A DNA stretch of 64,000 bases from Sulfuricella sp. GTDB lineage: Bacteria; Pseudomonadota; Gammaproteobacteria; Burkholderiales; Sulfuricellaceae. Both the position numbers and the translations under genes were made by a program. Location of the stretch: the NCBI GenBank assembly GCA_041651995.1, contig JBAZID010000005.1:111198-175197 (forward strand), given 5' to 3'. Positions within the stretch are counted from its first letter, which is position 1. Each line of letters begins with the position of its first letter. Below, in pieces: positions 1 to 8,889 of the stretch. The notes under the pieces are model-generated. The model ran no database searches. It saw only the letters and a list, made by a program, of their open reading frames with translations, and was not told the origin of the DNA.

Positions 1-754
1 AGAAATAAGCGCCCTGGAAATACTCAAAAGCCAACGCACGATAGGCCTCGAATGCATCATCCGACTCCACGTTCTGGGCAATAAGGCGTGGCGTGGCGGA
101 GCTCAGGATTGTGCTTATCTGCTGGCCGAGGGCCAGGGCATCGAAGCGGGTTGTATCCACCTTCACCCAGGAACAAATGGCGAGAAACGGGGCATATTCC
201 GGTTGATATTCGAAGTCCTCAAGCGCCAGCGGAATACCCATTGCGGCGAGTTCACGGCAACGCTGCAACAACAGCTCACTGGCCACGCCTGCCAGGCGTA
301 TGCCCACCACAACCTTCTGTTTCGGCAGGGATTCGATGATCGGGTTATCCAGCATACCGGGCGAAACATGGATGAAGACCAGGCCGTTTCCCAGCACCTT
401 CTGGAAATCCAGATCAATCACGCTGATCACCAGCAATTCGTCCTGCACCCGGCGAAGCTCGGCTTCGTCGCCGATGTCGGGAGGAAAGTTCGGATCCTGA
501 AGTTTTAGCTCGTAACCGATAAACTGGCTTGAGGCATCGAGAATGGGCTGACGGCCGAGGAAAAGACGCCACTTCCCCTCCGCCAGGCCGTCCCGGCCCT
601 GGCTGAGCGCATCCAGCACAGCGGTGGCATCACTGCCGTGAGGTTTGTTCGGCGCGTCAGGGATGACAGACAAAGCGCTCTCCGTGCCTGAATCACGATT
701 TTCGGCACCGGCATCACGGCCGGTCTTGAAGAACTTCAGATATTTTTCCAGCAT
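1..754 (-). CDS. EAL-domain protein of the YuxH type (EAL-HDOD), 3' end cut by window edge
   Basis: The frame stays open from an ATG at 754 to the window edge (about 251 residues). After a variable N-terminal stretch of about 55 residues come FLGRQPILD and FIGYELKLQD, the usual opening of EAL domains in YuxH-type proteins. Further on, LALEDFEYQPEY and FEYFQGAYF match the later EAL strands; the latter corresponds to the FQGYFF motif near the end of such domains. An HDOD domain normally follows and would lie beyond position 1. EAL domains hydrolyse or bind c-di-GMP. YELKLQD differs from the usual YELLFR, so activity is uncertain and a receptor role is possible. It lies about 100 bases downstream of the DUF1631 gene on the same strand, so it is probably co-transcribed and under the same c-di-GMP riboswitch. 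Confidence 0.8.
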   Translation of the reverse strand, partial: MLEKYLKFFKTGRDAGAENRDSGTESALSVIPDAPNKPHGSDATAVLDALSQGRDGLAEGKWRLFLGRQPILDASSQFIGYELKLQDPNFPPDIGDEAELRRVQDELLVISVIDLDFQKVLGNGLVFIHVSPGMLDNPIIESLPKQKVVVGIRLAGVASELLLQRCRELAAMGIPLALEDFEYQPEYAPFLAICSWVKVDTTRFDALALGQQISTILSSATPRLIAQNVESDDAFEAYRALAFEYFQGAYF

Positions 755-851
755 GGGCACTCTCGCTGTTGGCGGCTTTTGGGAGGCCATCGCAGCGGCA
801 ACAGCCTCCAGTCAAAGCATGCAGCAAACAGGAGGGATTGTAAACGACGAG

Positions 852-3248
852 CTAACCCGCCTCGACCGGGGTCTGTTTGAGGCGCTCCATGAGGTTATTC
901 ACCGCGCTGTCCACCAGGGCAATATCATCAATCACATGGGCCATTCCATTACGGAATTTATCGGCCAGCCCTTCCGGCGTAATGGAAACTGCTCTTTCAC
1001 CCAGTCGATTGGTAAACAGGAAAAGCCCCTTGAGAGGGCTGACCCAGGCCAGCTTGACGCGGGTGGAAGCGCCATTATCCTGTTCGATTTCGATCCAGGC
1101 GCCACGTTTGAGGCGCTTGACCATGGCAGAGTAGTCATCGGATGCGGCTGCTTCACCCTGCCAGTTCGCCTCTCCAATCGTGAAGGTTTGCCAGCCGGCC
1201 TCGATTTCGGTATCGGCAATCAGTGCCTGCATGAAAGCGGGGGTCGGCTCGGCGTGCTCCTGCGGCACGGTGATTTCGGCGAAGTCAGCCGGTTCTGCGT
1301 CATGGCGTGCTGCTTCAGCCGCCTCCTCCGCTGCGATTTCCTGCTCCACAAATCCCGCCTGATGCACATCCTCCTGCTCAATGGCATTCAATCCGGCCTT
1401 GACCACAACAGCGTGGCAATTCACCAGGCGCGCAAAAAACTGGTCGCGCTCATTATCCGGCAAGCCAGCCTGCACCATGCCGTCCTGCAAGCGTTTAAGC
1501 AGGCTTGGCAACAAACCGATCAGCTTCTTGCGTTCGTCCGGCACGATTTTGGGCTCAACGCTCCAGACCAGTTCATCCATGGTGGCAATGGCCTGATTCC
1601 AGGAAGCGCCGTCTTCTCCGGTTTGGGTATAGGCAGCGGCAAGGACGGACTCCCAGCAACCCGCCAAAAAATTCCGGATCACTTCAGGCATATGCGGCTT
1701 ATGAATACGACGCCGCACTTCATCGTGCGCCATGATCCGAGAGAGTTCGTTCTGCTCCCGCTGATGAACGACCTGAGCGCTCAGCCCGGTCCGTTCATCG
1801 GTTCTTTTTTTCTCTTCGGCGAGATAGCTTTCCAGATTATCCAGAACCTCGGTAAAAATTCCGACTTTGTCATCAAACTCGTTCAGGATGCGCTGGATCA
1901 ACTCGTCAACCGCCTGGTAAAAGCCACCCTCATGCCCTTCGGTTTCATCCCAGCCAATCGAGACTTCCGCCAGCCGGTCCAGCAGTTTCCGGGCAGGGTG
2001 GGATTTCTGCGAGAAAAATGCCTTGTCCAGCATGGCCACCTTGAGCACCGGGATCTGCAACCGGCCAATGAGCGCTTTCATTGCATCCGGAATACGCCGG
2101 TCATCCAGGATGTAGTCAAACAGCATGGCCACGATATCCAGGGTCATGGCATCCACATGCCCCATGGTACTGGCCACCGGGCTGGCCTTGATTTCGCGCA
2201 GCACATTGACCCGGCCATTCGCCAATGCTGCTGCATCCAGTGCGCCGCCAGCGCCGGCCAGACCATCAAGTTGTCCATGTTGCAGCTGTGTCAGCGAACT
2301 CACCACGGCCAGACTTTGCGCCGGCAATACAGCTTGCTGCGCGCCGCCAGCCATAGGCATCGCCGAGGCATCACCCACGCCCGCATTAGCGCTGCTGCCG
2401 AAGCCGCCCGCGAACCCTGCGCCCCCTATCCCGCGCGCAAGCAACTGCTGCAGCGCGGCAAACAATCCGCCTTCGCCAGAAGGGGATGGCGCGGGCACAT
2501 CATGGTTAGCCGAAGCAGCTCCGGCAGGTTCGCTTGCAGCAGGCTGTTTTTTCAATCCTGCCCGAATCTTGCTCAGAACACCCTTATCAACCAGAAACTG
2601 GTTGATAAGCTGGTAAATCCCTTTTATCTGACGCGGCATATGCTTGTTGAACAGATTCACCAGCAGCAGCTTGACCTTGACAGGGCAATCAAGCGCCTTC
2701 AGGGATTTCATGAAGGCATTGCCAATCACTTCCGGACCTAGCGGATTGTTCGATTGCAGCAAGTCCGGGTCGTGCATCAGCACACCCATGCGCTTTTCAA
2801 TGCCGAACAACTCCTCGGCGCAATCCCCATGGATACTGTTCGCAATATTGCTCGACGCCAACGATTCTTCGAGGTCGTCAGGCTCCACCAGGCTCAGCTC
2901 CGGGGTGTTCAGCGCGAACTCCTGCTGCGAGCGCTTATCGCGACGAATTTCCTGGTTGAAATCCTGAATGAAAGACTGCTTGAACCCCGCTTCAACGAGG
3001 CCGCGCTGATCACGAACGATACCCATGGCTTCGATATACAGGTTTCGCATCTCGTAATGAGTGGCCTGCTCGGAAAGCTCGAAGAGATCGTCCACCGCCT
3101 TGTCCATCATCTGGGCCAAGGCCTGCGCCAAGCGCGACACAGCCATGTCCCGGCAATCGTTCAACACCGGCATGGATGTGCCAGGTATCGAACGGGGCCG
3201 GTCGAACTGGCTCATCATCACAATGTTTTTTTGCGCGGCGTCATTCAT
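852..3248 (-). CDS. DUF1631 family protein
   Basis: A 798-residue protein of the DUF1631 family, which is typical of beta- and gammaproteobacteria and has no settled function. I chose the ATG at 3248 (MNDAAQK) because AGGAGA lies eight bases upstream; an upstream in-frame extension has no such signal. The N-terminal half is helical, with conserved-looking segments LFELSEQATHYEMRN and SLVEPDDLEESLA. A Gly/Ala-rich linker lies near residues 260-330. The last 100 residues (GAWIEIEQDNGASTRVKLAWVS, then FLFTNR) resemble a PilZ-like beta barrel by eye. This is inferred, but it would fit c-di-GMP signalling. The gene follows a c-di-GMP riboswitch and precedes an EAL gene, which suggests a role in attachment or motility. 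Confidence 0.85.
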   Translation of the reverse strand: MNDAAQKNIVMMSQFDRPRSIPGTSMPVLNDCRDMAVSRLAQALAQMMDKAVDDLFELSEQATHYEMRNLYIEAMGIVRDQRGLVEAGFKQSFIQDFNQEIRRDKRSQQEFALNTPELSLVEPDDLEESLASSNIANSIHGDCAEELFGIEKRMGVLMHDPDLLQSNNPLGPEVIGNAFMKSLKALDCPVKVKLLLVNLFNKHMPRQIKGIYQLINQFLVDKGVLSKIRAGLKKQPAASEPAGAASANHDVPAPSPSGEGGLFAALQQLLARGIGGAGFAGGFGSSANAGVGDASAMPMAGGAQQAVLPAQSLAVVSSLTQLQHGQLDGLAGAGGALDAAALANGRVNVLREIKASPVASTMGHVDAMTLDIVAMLFDYILDDRRIPDAMKALIGRLQIPVLKVAMLDKAFFSQKSHPARKLLDRLAEVSIGWDETEGHEGGFYQAVDELIQRILNEFDDKVGIFTEVLDNLESYLAEEKKRTDERTGLSAQVVHQREQNELSRIMAHDEVRRRIHKPHMPEVIRNFLAGCWESVLAAAYTQTGEDGASWNQAIATMDELVWSVEPKIVPDERKKLIGLLPSLLKRLQDGMVQAGLPDNERDQFFARLVNCHAVVVKAGLNAIEQEDVHQAGFVEQEIAAEEAAEAARHDAEPADFAEITVPQEHAEPTPAFMQALIADTEIEAGWQTFTIGEANWQGEAAASDDYSAMVKRLKRGAWIEIEQDNGASTRVKLAWVSPLKGLFLFTNRLGERAVSITPEGLADKFRNGMAHVIDDIALVDSAVNNLMERLKQTPVEAG

Positions 3249-3697
3249 GATTCCGTCTCCTGACAGAGCGGGCAAACATCATTGCGAAACAGCCTGCAAT
3301 TTGTCCAGCGTTGACGCCAGGCTAAAACGGCCTCATGGGGATAAAACCAGGGAAAAGCGGAGATTGACTTGAAACCGTAGCGCGACGCGCCACGACTAAT
3401 TCTCACCCAGCAATCCCGCTATCCTAGAGCATCTGCCCCTTAGACCGGAAACTTTGCGTCCCCACCTTTCGATAGGTTTGCCCATAAATTTTAGGTGCTA
3501 CCTGAACAGAAATTCCCTGCTCAGCAATGTCTACTTTCTACCACAAACATATATTTTTTTCAAGACGTTTCTGCATGCGGGCATAAATGCCGCATCGGGG
3601 CTGCACAAAAGAATCATGAACGGCAAAATCACTTGGGGAAAACGCATGGGACATTCATAATTACCGGCGGATACCACACCAACCCGGCGTCGACGAC
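3249..3697. other. divergent intergenic region between the DUF1631 gene and the holin-like gene
   Basis: About 450 bases without a convincing gene. It holds the c-di-GMP riboswitch (annotated separately, minus strand) and a leader of about 150 bases that joins it to the DUF1631 start. A short GC-rich hairpin at 3377-3393 in that leader may belong to the expression platform, but it has no T-run. The remainder, 3500-3697, is AT-richer and presumably carries both promoters. I could not fix any -35/-10 pair with confidence. Confidence 0.6.
3400..3497 (-). promoter_or_regulatory. c-di-GMP-I (GEMM) riboswitch
   Basis: Read on the minus strand, the conserved core of the class I c-di-GMP aptamer is present in order: GGGCAAACC, then a TCGAAAGG tetraloop region, GGGACGCAAAG, CCGGTCTAA, and, after a short variable arm, GGATAGCGGGATTGC. 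GGCAAACC, the GAAA loop and GGGACGCAAAG are the diagnostic elements of this family. The closing P1 helix can be drawn with CACC near 3494 against GGGTG near 3404. It lies about 150 bases upstream of the DUF1631 start in the correct orientation. Whether it turns expression on or off cannot be read from the sequence, since no clear terminator follows it. Confidence 0.9.
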
Positions 3698-4099
3698 ATG
3701 CTCAACAATTTAAGCGAATTTCTTGTTCACTGGGCCATCACCGCGCTCGCCCTGTGGGTTGCCAGTGCAATCTTTAACGGCATCAGCTTTTCCAACAAGC
3801 AATCCCTGTTCATTGCGGCCCTGCTGCTGGGCTTTGCCAACGCAATCGTGCGCCCGGTGCTGATCGTTCTGACCCTGCCACTTACGCTCATCACCTTCGG
3901 CCTTTTTCTGCTGGTCATCAATGCGCTGGTCATCATGCTGGTCGCGGCCATTGTGCCGGGCTTCAAGATCTCCGGCTTCTGGACCGCGTTTTTCGCCAGC
4001 ATCTTTATTGCAGTTTTCAGCTTCTTTATCGGGCTGTTTATTTTCCAGTCGGGCGGGCATCCCATCATGATGCCAACCCAGGGCGGCATGATGGTATAG
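3698..4099 (+). CDS. small membrane protein, 4-TMS phage holin / YvlD family
   Basis: A 133-residue, very hydrophobic protein with about four membrane spans (around residues 10-28, 35-55, 62-90 and 95-118). LGFANAIVRPVLIVLTLP is typical of the YvlD group, named for similarity to phage holins but encoded in chromosomes without prophage. Its function is unknown; a role in membrane integrity has been proposed for relatives. There are no phage genes around it. It ends three bases from the convergent srkA gene. The ribosome binding site is weak. Confidence 0.85.
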   Translation: MLNNLSEFLVHWAITALALWVASAIFNGISFSNKQSLFIAALLLGFANAIVRPVLIVLTLPLTLITFGLFLLVINALVIMLVAAIVPGFKISGFWTAFFASIFIAVFSFFIGLFIFQSGGHPIMMPTQGGMMV

Positions 4100-4102
4100 C
4101 CA

Positions 4103-5095
4103 TCACTGCGACCAAAGCGGCCCTTCATCCATCAGCGCCAGTTGCTCGCGCAACGCCAGAATATGATCCTGCCAGTAGCGCTGGGTATTAAACCAGGGAA
4201 ATGCCGCGGGAAATGCCGGATCATCCCAGCGCCGGGCCAGCCAGGCAGCATAGTGGATCAGGCGCAGGGTGCGCAGCGCTTCAATCAGGTGGAGTTCGCG
4301 CGGATCGAATTCCTGAAAATCCTCGTACCCTGCCAGCAAATCGGCCATTTGCCGCGCCATGTCGGCGCGCTCGCCTGATAACATCATCCACAGATCCTGC
4401 ACTGCCGGACCCATGCGGGCATCGTCAAAATCGACAAAGTGCGGCCCGCTGTCCGTCCATAGCACATTGCCGGCATGGCAGTCGCCATGCAAACGCAGCA
4501 TACGCACGCTGCCGGCACGTTCGAAGCAGCGCTGTACCCCTTCCAGAGCCAGCGCCACAACGCTGCGCCATGCTGCGTCCAGATCAGGCGGGATAAAGCC
4601 ATTGGCCAGCAGGTAATCTCGCGGCCCGGTGCCGAAACTTGCAACATCCAGCACGGAGCGATGACTGAACGGCCGCAACGCCCCTACCGCATGTATGCGC
4701 CCGAGGAAGCGCCCCATCCATTCCAGGGTATTGCTGTCCTCCAGTTCCGGCGCCCGCCCGCCCTGTTTTGGGAAAACGGCAAAACGGAAATCCTCGAACA
4801 GGTGCAAGGTACCCGCCCCTGCCAGCAATAGCGGAGGCACCACCGGAATTTCGCGCTCGGCCAGTTCCAGGGTAAAGGCATGCTCTTCGAGAATGGCATC
4901 ATCGCTCCAGCGCGCCGGCCGGTAAAATTTCGCCACCAGCGGCGGCCCCTCTTCCATGCCGATCTGGTAGACACGGTTCTCGTAACTGTTGAGTGCGAGC
5001 AGGCGCCCGTCACTGCGCAAACCGACGCTATCCAGCGCATTCAGAATCACATCCGGTGTCAGTGAGGAAAAGGGAGTCAAGGGCATATTATTCAT
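4103..5095 (-). CDS. srkA: stress response kinase A (SrkA/YihE), Ser/Thr protein kinase
   Basis: A 330-residue aminoglycoside-phosphotransferase-fold kinase. The catalytic loop reads LHGDCHAGNVLW near residue 195 and the metal-binding DFDD follows about 15 residues later. LLALNSYENRVYQIG near residue 35 and the nucleotide-site lysine in LVAKFYRP match YihE/SrkA, a cytoplasmic kinase that counters envelope-stress and oxidative killing in enterobacteria. Length equals the family norm (about 328). It starts 15 bases after yaeQ on the same strand, so the two are probably co-transcribed. Two starts (MNNM and the ATG three codons later) are possible. Confidence 0.92.
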   Translation of the reverse strand: MNNMPLTPFSSLTPDVILNALDSVGLRSDGRLLALNSYENRVYQIGMEEGPPLVAKFYRPARWSDDAILEEHAFTLELAEREIPVVPPLLLAGAGTLHLFEDFRFAVFPKQGGRAPELEDSNTLEWMGRFLGRIHAVGALRPFSHRSVLDVASFGTGPRDYLLANGFIPPDLDAAWRSVVALALEGVQRCFERAGSVRMLRLHGDCHAGNVLWTDSGPHFVDFDDARMGPAVQDLWMMLSGERADMARQMADLLAGYEDFQEFDPRELHLIEALRTLRLIHYAAWLARRWDDPAFPAAFPWFNTQRYWQDHILALREQLALMDEGPLWSQ

Positions 5096-5110
5096 GGCGA
5101 CCAGGGAATA

Positions 5111-5668
5111 TCAGCGCATTGATGGCGCGGCTTGTTTCAGCGCCATCAACTCGACCTGTACGGTATTGTTCTTGTCGGACAGCCAAATCTGCCCTTCCTG
5201 AATGGTGCATTGCAGCTGCATATTGCGTTGCGCCAGCCCCGCCATGGCCTGAGTGGTGGCAAGCGGCAGGTTCATGACAGCGAGATTTTCAAGCCGCTCG
5301 AATTTGCCTCTATTCTGCCCCCACCAGATATCCGCGCCACGTCCGCCATAGCAATAGACAAACACCTGCCTTGCGCGCCCACAGGCTTTGCGAATGAGTT
5401 TTTCGTCAGGCAGACCCACATCGATCCAGCACTCGATAGCGCCGGTGAGGTCCTTTTGCCACAGATCTGGCTCATCGTCGGTGCTCAGCCCCTGGCCGAA
5501 TAGCAGGTTCTCATCGGCATGCAGGGCAAAGGCCAGCAAGCGCACCATCATGCGCACATCGTTTTCCGATGGGTGGCGAGCGATGGTCAGAGTGTGGTCA
5601 TGGTAATAATTGCGGTCCATGTCGGCGATTTGCAGCTCGGCTTTGAAAATTGTTGCCTTGAGTGCCAT
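5111..5668 (-). CDS. yaeQ: YaeQ family protein
   Basis: A 185-residue protein with the full length and opening of YaeQ (MALKATIFKAELQIADMDR). YaeQ proteins have a PD-(D/E)XK nuclease-like fold. E. coli YaeQ was found as a suppressor related to RfaH loss, but its biochemical role is not established. Motifs seen include LTIARHPSENDVRM and FVYCYGG. It is the first gene of a likely yaeQ-srkA pair and is divergent from the AI-2E-type permease, with about 95 bases between the starts. Confidence 0.92.
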   Translation of the reverse strand: MALKATIFKAELQIADMDRNYYHDHTLTIARHPSENDVRMMVRLLAFALHADENLLFGQGLSTDDEPDLWQKDLTGAIECWIDVGLPDEKLIRKACGRARQVFVYCYGGRGADIWWGQNRGKFERLENLAVMNLPLATTQAMAGLAQRNMQLQCTIQEGQIWLSDKNNTVQVELMALKQAAPSMR

Positions 5669-5764
5669 ATAATTGCTTCCGCTAAAGCGTCGATTATGAA
5701 ACGCCGAAGAATACCTGATTTGGAATTTTGATTCCCGTTATTGCGTTCCCCAAAGGCCAGGCAC

Positions 5765-6808
5765 ATGGAAAAACGCTTCGAATACTATGCTCAACTCGCC
5801 GCCGTACTGATTCTGGTAGTTGGCTGCTTCCTCGTATTACAGCCATTCCTGACCGCGACCCTGTTCGCCGCTGTGGTGTGCATCTCGACCTGGCCGCTTT
5901 ATCTCTGGCTGTTGCGCAAAATGAAGGGCAGACAGAACCTGGCCGCGCTCACCATGACGCTGTCGCTGATCATCACCGTCATCCTGCCGCTGGCTTTGGT
6001 GGCATACAACCTTGCCGACAATATCACCGCATTTTACGACCAAATCATCCTGGCCATCGAGGATGGGCCACTACAGCCGCCAGCCTGGTTGATGGGGCTG
6101 CCGCTGGTGGGCGAATCGATCAACGATTACTGGCACCTGATCGCAACCAGCCAGGAAGAAATGATGGCGCTGCTCAAGCGCCTGCTCGAACCCACCCGGA
6201 AATTTCTCCTCAGTGGCGGCATCCTGCTCGGGCAGGGGGTAATGGAAATGAGTCTGGCCGCCTTCGTCAGTTTTTTCCTGTACCGCGACGGTGAAGCGCT
6301 GGTTAGTGGACTGGACGGGGTGATGGAACATCTGGCCGGCCCCAATTCGGCGAGTGTCCTGGGTACGATCAACCACACTGTGCGTGGCGTCATGTATGGG
6401 CTGGTGGGAACAGCACTGGCACAAGGCATCGTGGCCACACTCGGATTCGCAATTGCCGGCGTACCGGCAGCGCTGCTGCTCGGCGTGGCCACCTTTGCTC
6501 TTTCCCTGATCCCCGTCGGCCCCCCTCTGATCTGGGGCGGCGCAGCCATCTGGCTGTTCTACCAGGGCAGTACAGGGTGGGCGATTTTCATGCTGTTGTG
6601 GGGATTGCTCCTGATCAGCAGCGTGGATAACGTGGTAAAACCCCTGCTCATCAGCCGCGGCAGCAATCTGCCGTTTATCCTGGTGATGTTTGGCGTGATG
6701 GGGGGCGTGTTCGCCTTCGGTTTCGTGGGCATTTTCATCGGGCCAACCCTGCTGGCGGTGGGATTCAGCCTGATGCAGAAGTGGACCGCGCATGGAAGCA
6801 ACACATAG
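5765..6808 (+). CDS. AI-2E family transporter (UPF0118/PerM)
   Basis: A 347-residue inner-membrane protein with about seven or eight spans. I start it at the ATG at 5765 rather than the in-frame TTG at 5741. It has the paired N-terminal helices (VLILVVGCFLVLQPFLTATL), a long middle segment with VASFFLYRDG-like sequence, and the C-terminal block SLIPVGPPLIWGGAA followed by VDNVVKPLLISRG, which is diagnostic for the family. Members export small molecules; only some handle autoinducer 2, and others relate to Na+/H+ exchange, so the substrate here is unknown. It stands alone on the plus strand. Confidence 0.9.
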   Translation: MEKRFEYYAQLAAVLILVVGCFLVLQPFLTATLFAAVVCISTWPLYLWLLRKMKGRQNLAALTMTLSLIITVILPLALVAYNLADNITAFYDQIILAIEDGPLQPPAWLMGLPLVGESINDYWHLIATSQEEMMALLKRLLEPTRKFLLSGGILLGQGVMEMSLAAFVSFFLYRDGEALVSGLDGVMEHLAGPNSASVLGTINHTVRGVMYGLVGTALAQGIVATLGFAIAGVPAALLLGVATFALSLIPVGPPLIWGGAAIWLFYQGSTGWAIFMLLWGLLLISSVDNVVKPLLISRGSNLPFILVMFGVMGGVFAFGFVGIFIGPTLLAVGFSLMQKWTAHGSNT

Positions 6809-6916
6809 CTCAGCACCGGGGATGGAAATTTGATACCGGGTCTTTAAATACAGGCAGAGCATGGGCGAACGCCCCACCCAACATCTGAATTCAATACCGA
6901 AAAAAGGCCACTCCAC

Positions 6917-8038
6917 ATGCCTCTGGATCAGCATGAACTGACATGGATCTACCACCTTCAGCAACTTGGCCGCGCCACGAATGAAGGCACTGACCCATCC
7001 GAAATATGGCGGCATCTGCTCGAAAATATTGTTGGCGCATTCAACGCCGGCAGCGGTTGTCTGGCAGAAGTGCACGGCAGCCAGAGGGCCTTGAAGATTC
7101 AGGCGGGCATTGGATTGCCTGAGGGCGTGGTAGGCAGCGAGCTGGCTGCGGGCTCTGGAATCCTGGGATTGGTCGTATCAGAAGGAAAGCCCCGCTTGCT
7201 GAACGGCAATTTGTCGGATGACCAGAAGCTCGCGGACAGATTATCCAAAAGAACAAGGCCGGCACCCTGGTCTGCCATGTGCTGGCCGCTGCTGGTCGAG
7301 GGCAAGATCGTCGGAGTGATCAGCGTCAACCGCTCGCGGGAAATGGAGCCATTCTCGGAAAAGGATCTTGAAAAGGGGGCGCGGCTTATCGAATTCATCG
7401 CGGTTGCGGTTGAAAACACCCAATTGAATCTCAAATCGGCAAAATATGTCTCCGAATTGAAGGAGATGAACCGGAAGCAGGCGCTCTGGAGACAAGCCCA
7501 GGAATGGATGAGCGAAGCACAGGCCGAACTGGAAAAAACCGGCGATCTCAAGGTGTTTTGCACTCAGGCAGCCATCCAGGCTAAAAATCTGCTGACCGCT
7601 GGCTGGGGAGCGCTTCTGGTCGAAGGAAAAACGAATGGCGGCCTTTCCGTCTTTTCTTCAAATGAAAATCCCGAGGTGACAAAAAAACTGCGCATTCACT
7701 ACGAGGCTTGGTTACCCAATAACGAGGAGGCACGGCCGAGCGGCACATTCCGGTTCCAAGGCAATGGCACGGGCGAGGGGGCGTTGTTAAATGCCATTGG
7801 GGTCACCATCATGATGCCCGGGCCTTTGAAGGGGATGCTGATGGTGGGCGAGGAAGCGTTGCCCTGTCCTTTCGATACGAATGACGAGATATTTCTATCC
7901 GCATTCTCGATGAGCGTTCAACGTATCCTGGAACGTATCCAGTTACTGAATTCCTTACGCAGGGAAAACCAGGCCCTCAAGGCGGAACGCGACGAGTTGC
8001 TTTCTGAAATAAAAGCGCTAAATGCCGCCCGTGACTAG
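6917..8038 (+). CDS. GAF domain protein with C-terminal coiled coil
   Basis: A 373-residue soluble protein. Residues about 20-155 form a GAF domain (AAGSGILGLVVSEGKPRLL, then MCWPLLVEGKIVGVISVNR). A helical linker follows, then a second, weaker GAF-like module (about 200-335). The last 30 residues (ENQALKAERDELLSEIKAL) are a clear coiled coil. No histidine kinase, GGDEF, HTH or other output domain is present, so it may signal through a partner. It is convergent with the secretin-like gene and has no obvious operon partner. Ligand and role are unknown. Confidence 0.8.
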   Translation: MPLDQHELTWIYHLQQLGRATNEGTDPSEIWRHLLENIVGAFNAGSGCLAEVHGSQRALKIQAGIGLPEGVVGSELAAGSGILGLVVSEGKPRLLNGNLSDDQKLADRLSKRTRPAPWSAMCWPLLVEGKIVGVISVNRSREMEPFSEKDLEKGARLIEFIAVAVENTQLNLKSAKYVSELKEMNRKQALWRQAQEWMSEAQAELEKTGDLKVFCTQAAIQAKNLLTAGWGALLVEGKTNGGLSVFSSNENPEVTKKLRIHYEAWLPNNEEARPSGTFRFQGNGTGEGALLNAIGVTIMMPGPLKGMLMVGEEALPCPFDTNDEIFLSAFSMSVQRILERIQLLNSLRRENQALKAERDELLSEIKALNAARD

Positions 8039-8061
8039 CCTTGCCTCATGAGTCCGGCAGA

Positions 8062-8853
8062 TCATTTAATCTCTTCAACTTTTAGCCACATACTACGACT
8101 GTCGCGCCCGCGCGTGTTCGCGGAGCTGGTGTAGCCGCGCTCACGCCCGCTTTCTTCCTGGCTGCTGCTGCCGAGCTCGATCCACTCCCCCAGCCTGCCG
8201 GAAATGGAGGTGCTGAGGCGCTGAATATCGGCGCCACCCCGCCCGCCCCTCTCCCGCTCGAACTGCGGACTGATTTCCAGCGTGACCCGGTTCCCGGTCA
8301 CCCTTGGCGTCACATGCATGCCACTGCCGATATCACGGTAAACCAGGCTTTCCGATACCACCGCGCCTCCAGGCCCCAGCACCACCTGGCGGAGCGGAAC
8401 GGGCAGCGACTGCCCCACCATCAGATAGCCGCTGCCGCCTTCCATCACCTGGATACGCTGGTTGCTGTTCCGGCTGCCGCTGCTGACCGTCTCATAGGCC
8501 TGCCCCCGAATCCGGGTATTGCCGCCCTGCCCCAGTTCGATGCGTCCGGATAATGCAGCGCCTGCGCTTTCGTTCTCCTGGCTGATGTCATTGCTGACAC
8601 TGATCACCAGGTTTCTGGGAGGGGTGTCGAGCGTGGCAAGGACTTCCCGTATTTGCGTGATATTCCTGCGGCTGGCACGCAGGATGATCTGGTCGTTCAT
8701 GCCCGAGACGCTACCGCCCGGTTCTACCAGAGGACTGAGCACCGGCACGATCTGGTCGACAGTGCGGTTTCTGAGCTGGATAATCTCCAGTTCCTGCTGC
8801 GCAACGGCGGGAAAGGTGAGAAATAGCATTAAAAGCATGAGCCAGCGTTTCAC
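8062..8853 (-). CDS. secretin-like periplasmic protein, short form
   Basis: A 263-residue protein with a signal peptide (cut after PAVAQ, near residue 19). LEIIQLRNRTVDQIVPVLSPLV followed by a strand-helix-strand is the secretin N1 (NolW-like) domain. The C-terminal half (GSGYLMVGQSLPVP, then YRDIGSGMHVTPRV and VTLEISPQFER) resembles the first part of a secretin beta domain but stops well before a pore-forming length. It is therefore a miniature or cut-down secretin. It starts 36 bases after the ABC permease on the same strand, as the last gene of the MacAB-TolC-like operon. It may help the outer-membrane part of that exporter, but this is inference. Confidence 0.7.
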   Translation of the reverse strand: MKRWLMLLMLFLTFPAVAQQELEIIQLRNRTVDQIVPVLSPLVEPGGSVSGMNDQIILRASRRNITQIREVLATLDTPPRNLVISVSNDISQENESAGAALSGRIELGQGGNTRIRGQAYETVSSGSRNSNQRIQVMEGGSGYLMVGQSLPVPLRQVVLGPGGAVVSESLVYRDIGSGMHVTPRVTGNRVTLEISPQFERERGGRGGADIQRLSTSISGRLGEWIELGSSSQEESGRERGYTSSANTRGRDSRSMWLKVEEIK

Positions 8854-8889
8854 GGTTTTCTCCTGTTTGCCGCTCTCTGGGCGGCAATA

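Noticed and set aside
645..2741. Long plus-strand open frame of 698 codons
   Set aside because: It is antisense to the DUF1631 gene, has no family motif, and its length follows from high GC on the opposite strand.
3454..3660. Small plus-strand open frame of 68 codons
   Set aside because: It overlaps the c-di-GMP riboswitch on the other strand and has no ribosome site or recognisable domain.
3698..4099. Prophage signal from the holin-like gene
   Set aside because: No phage structural, lysis or integrase genes are near; the family is mostly chromosomal.
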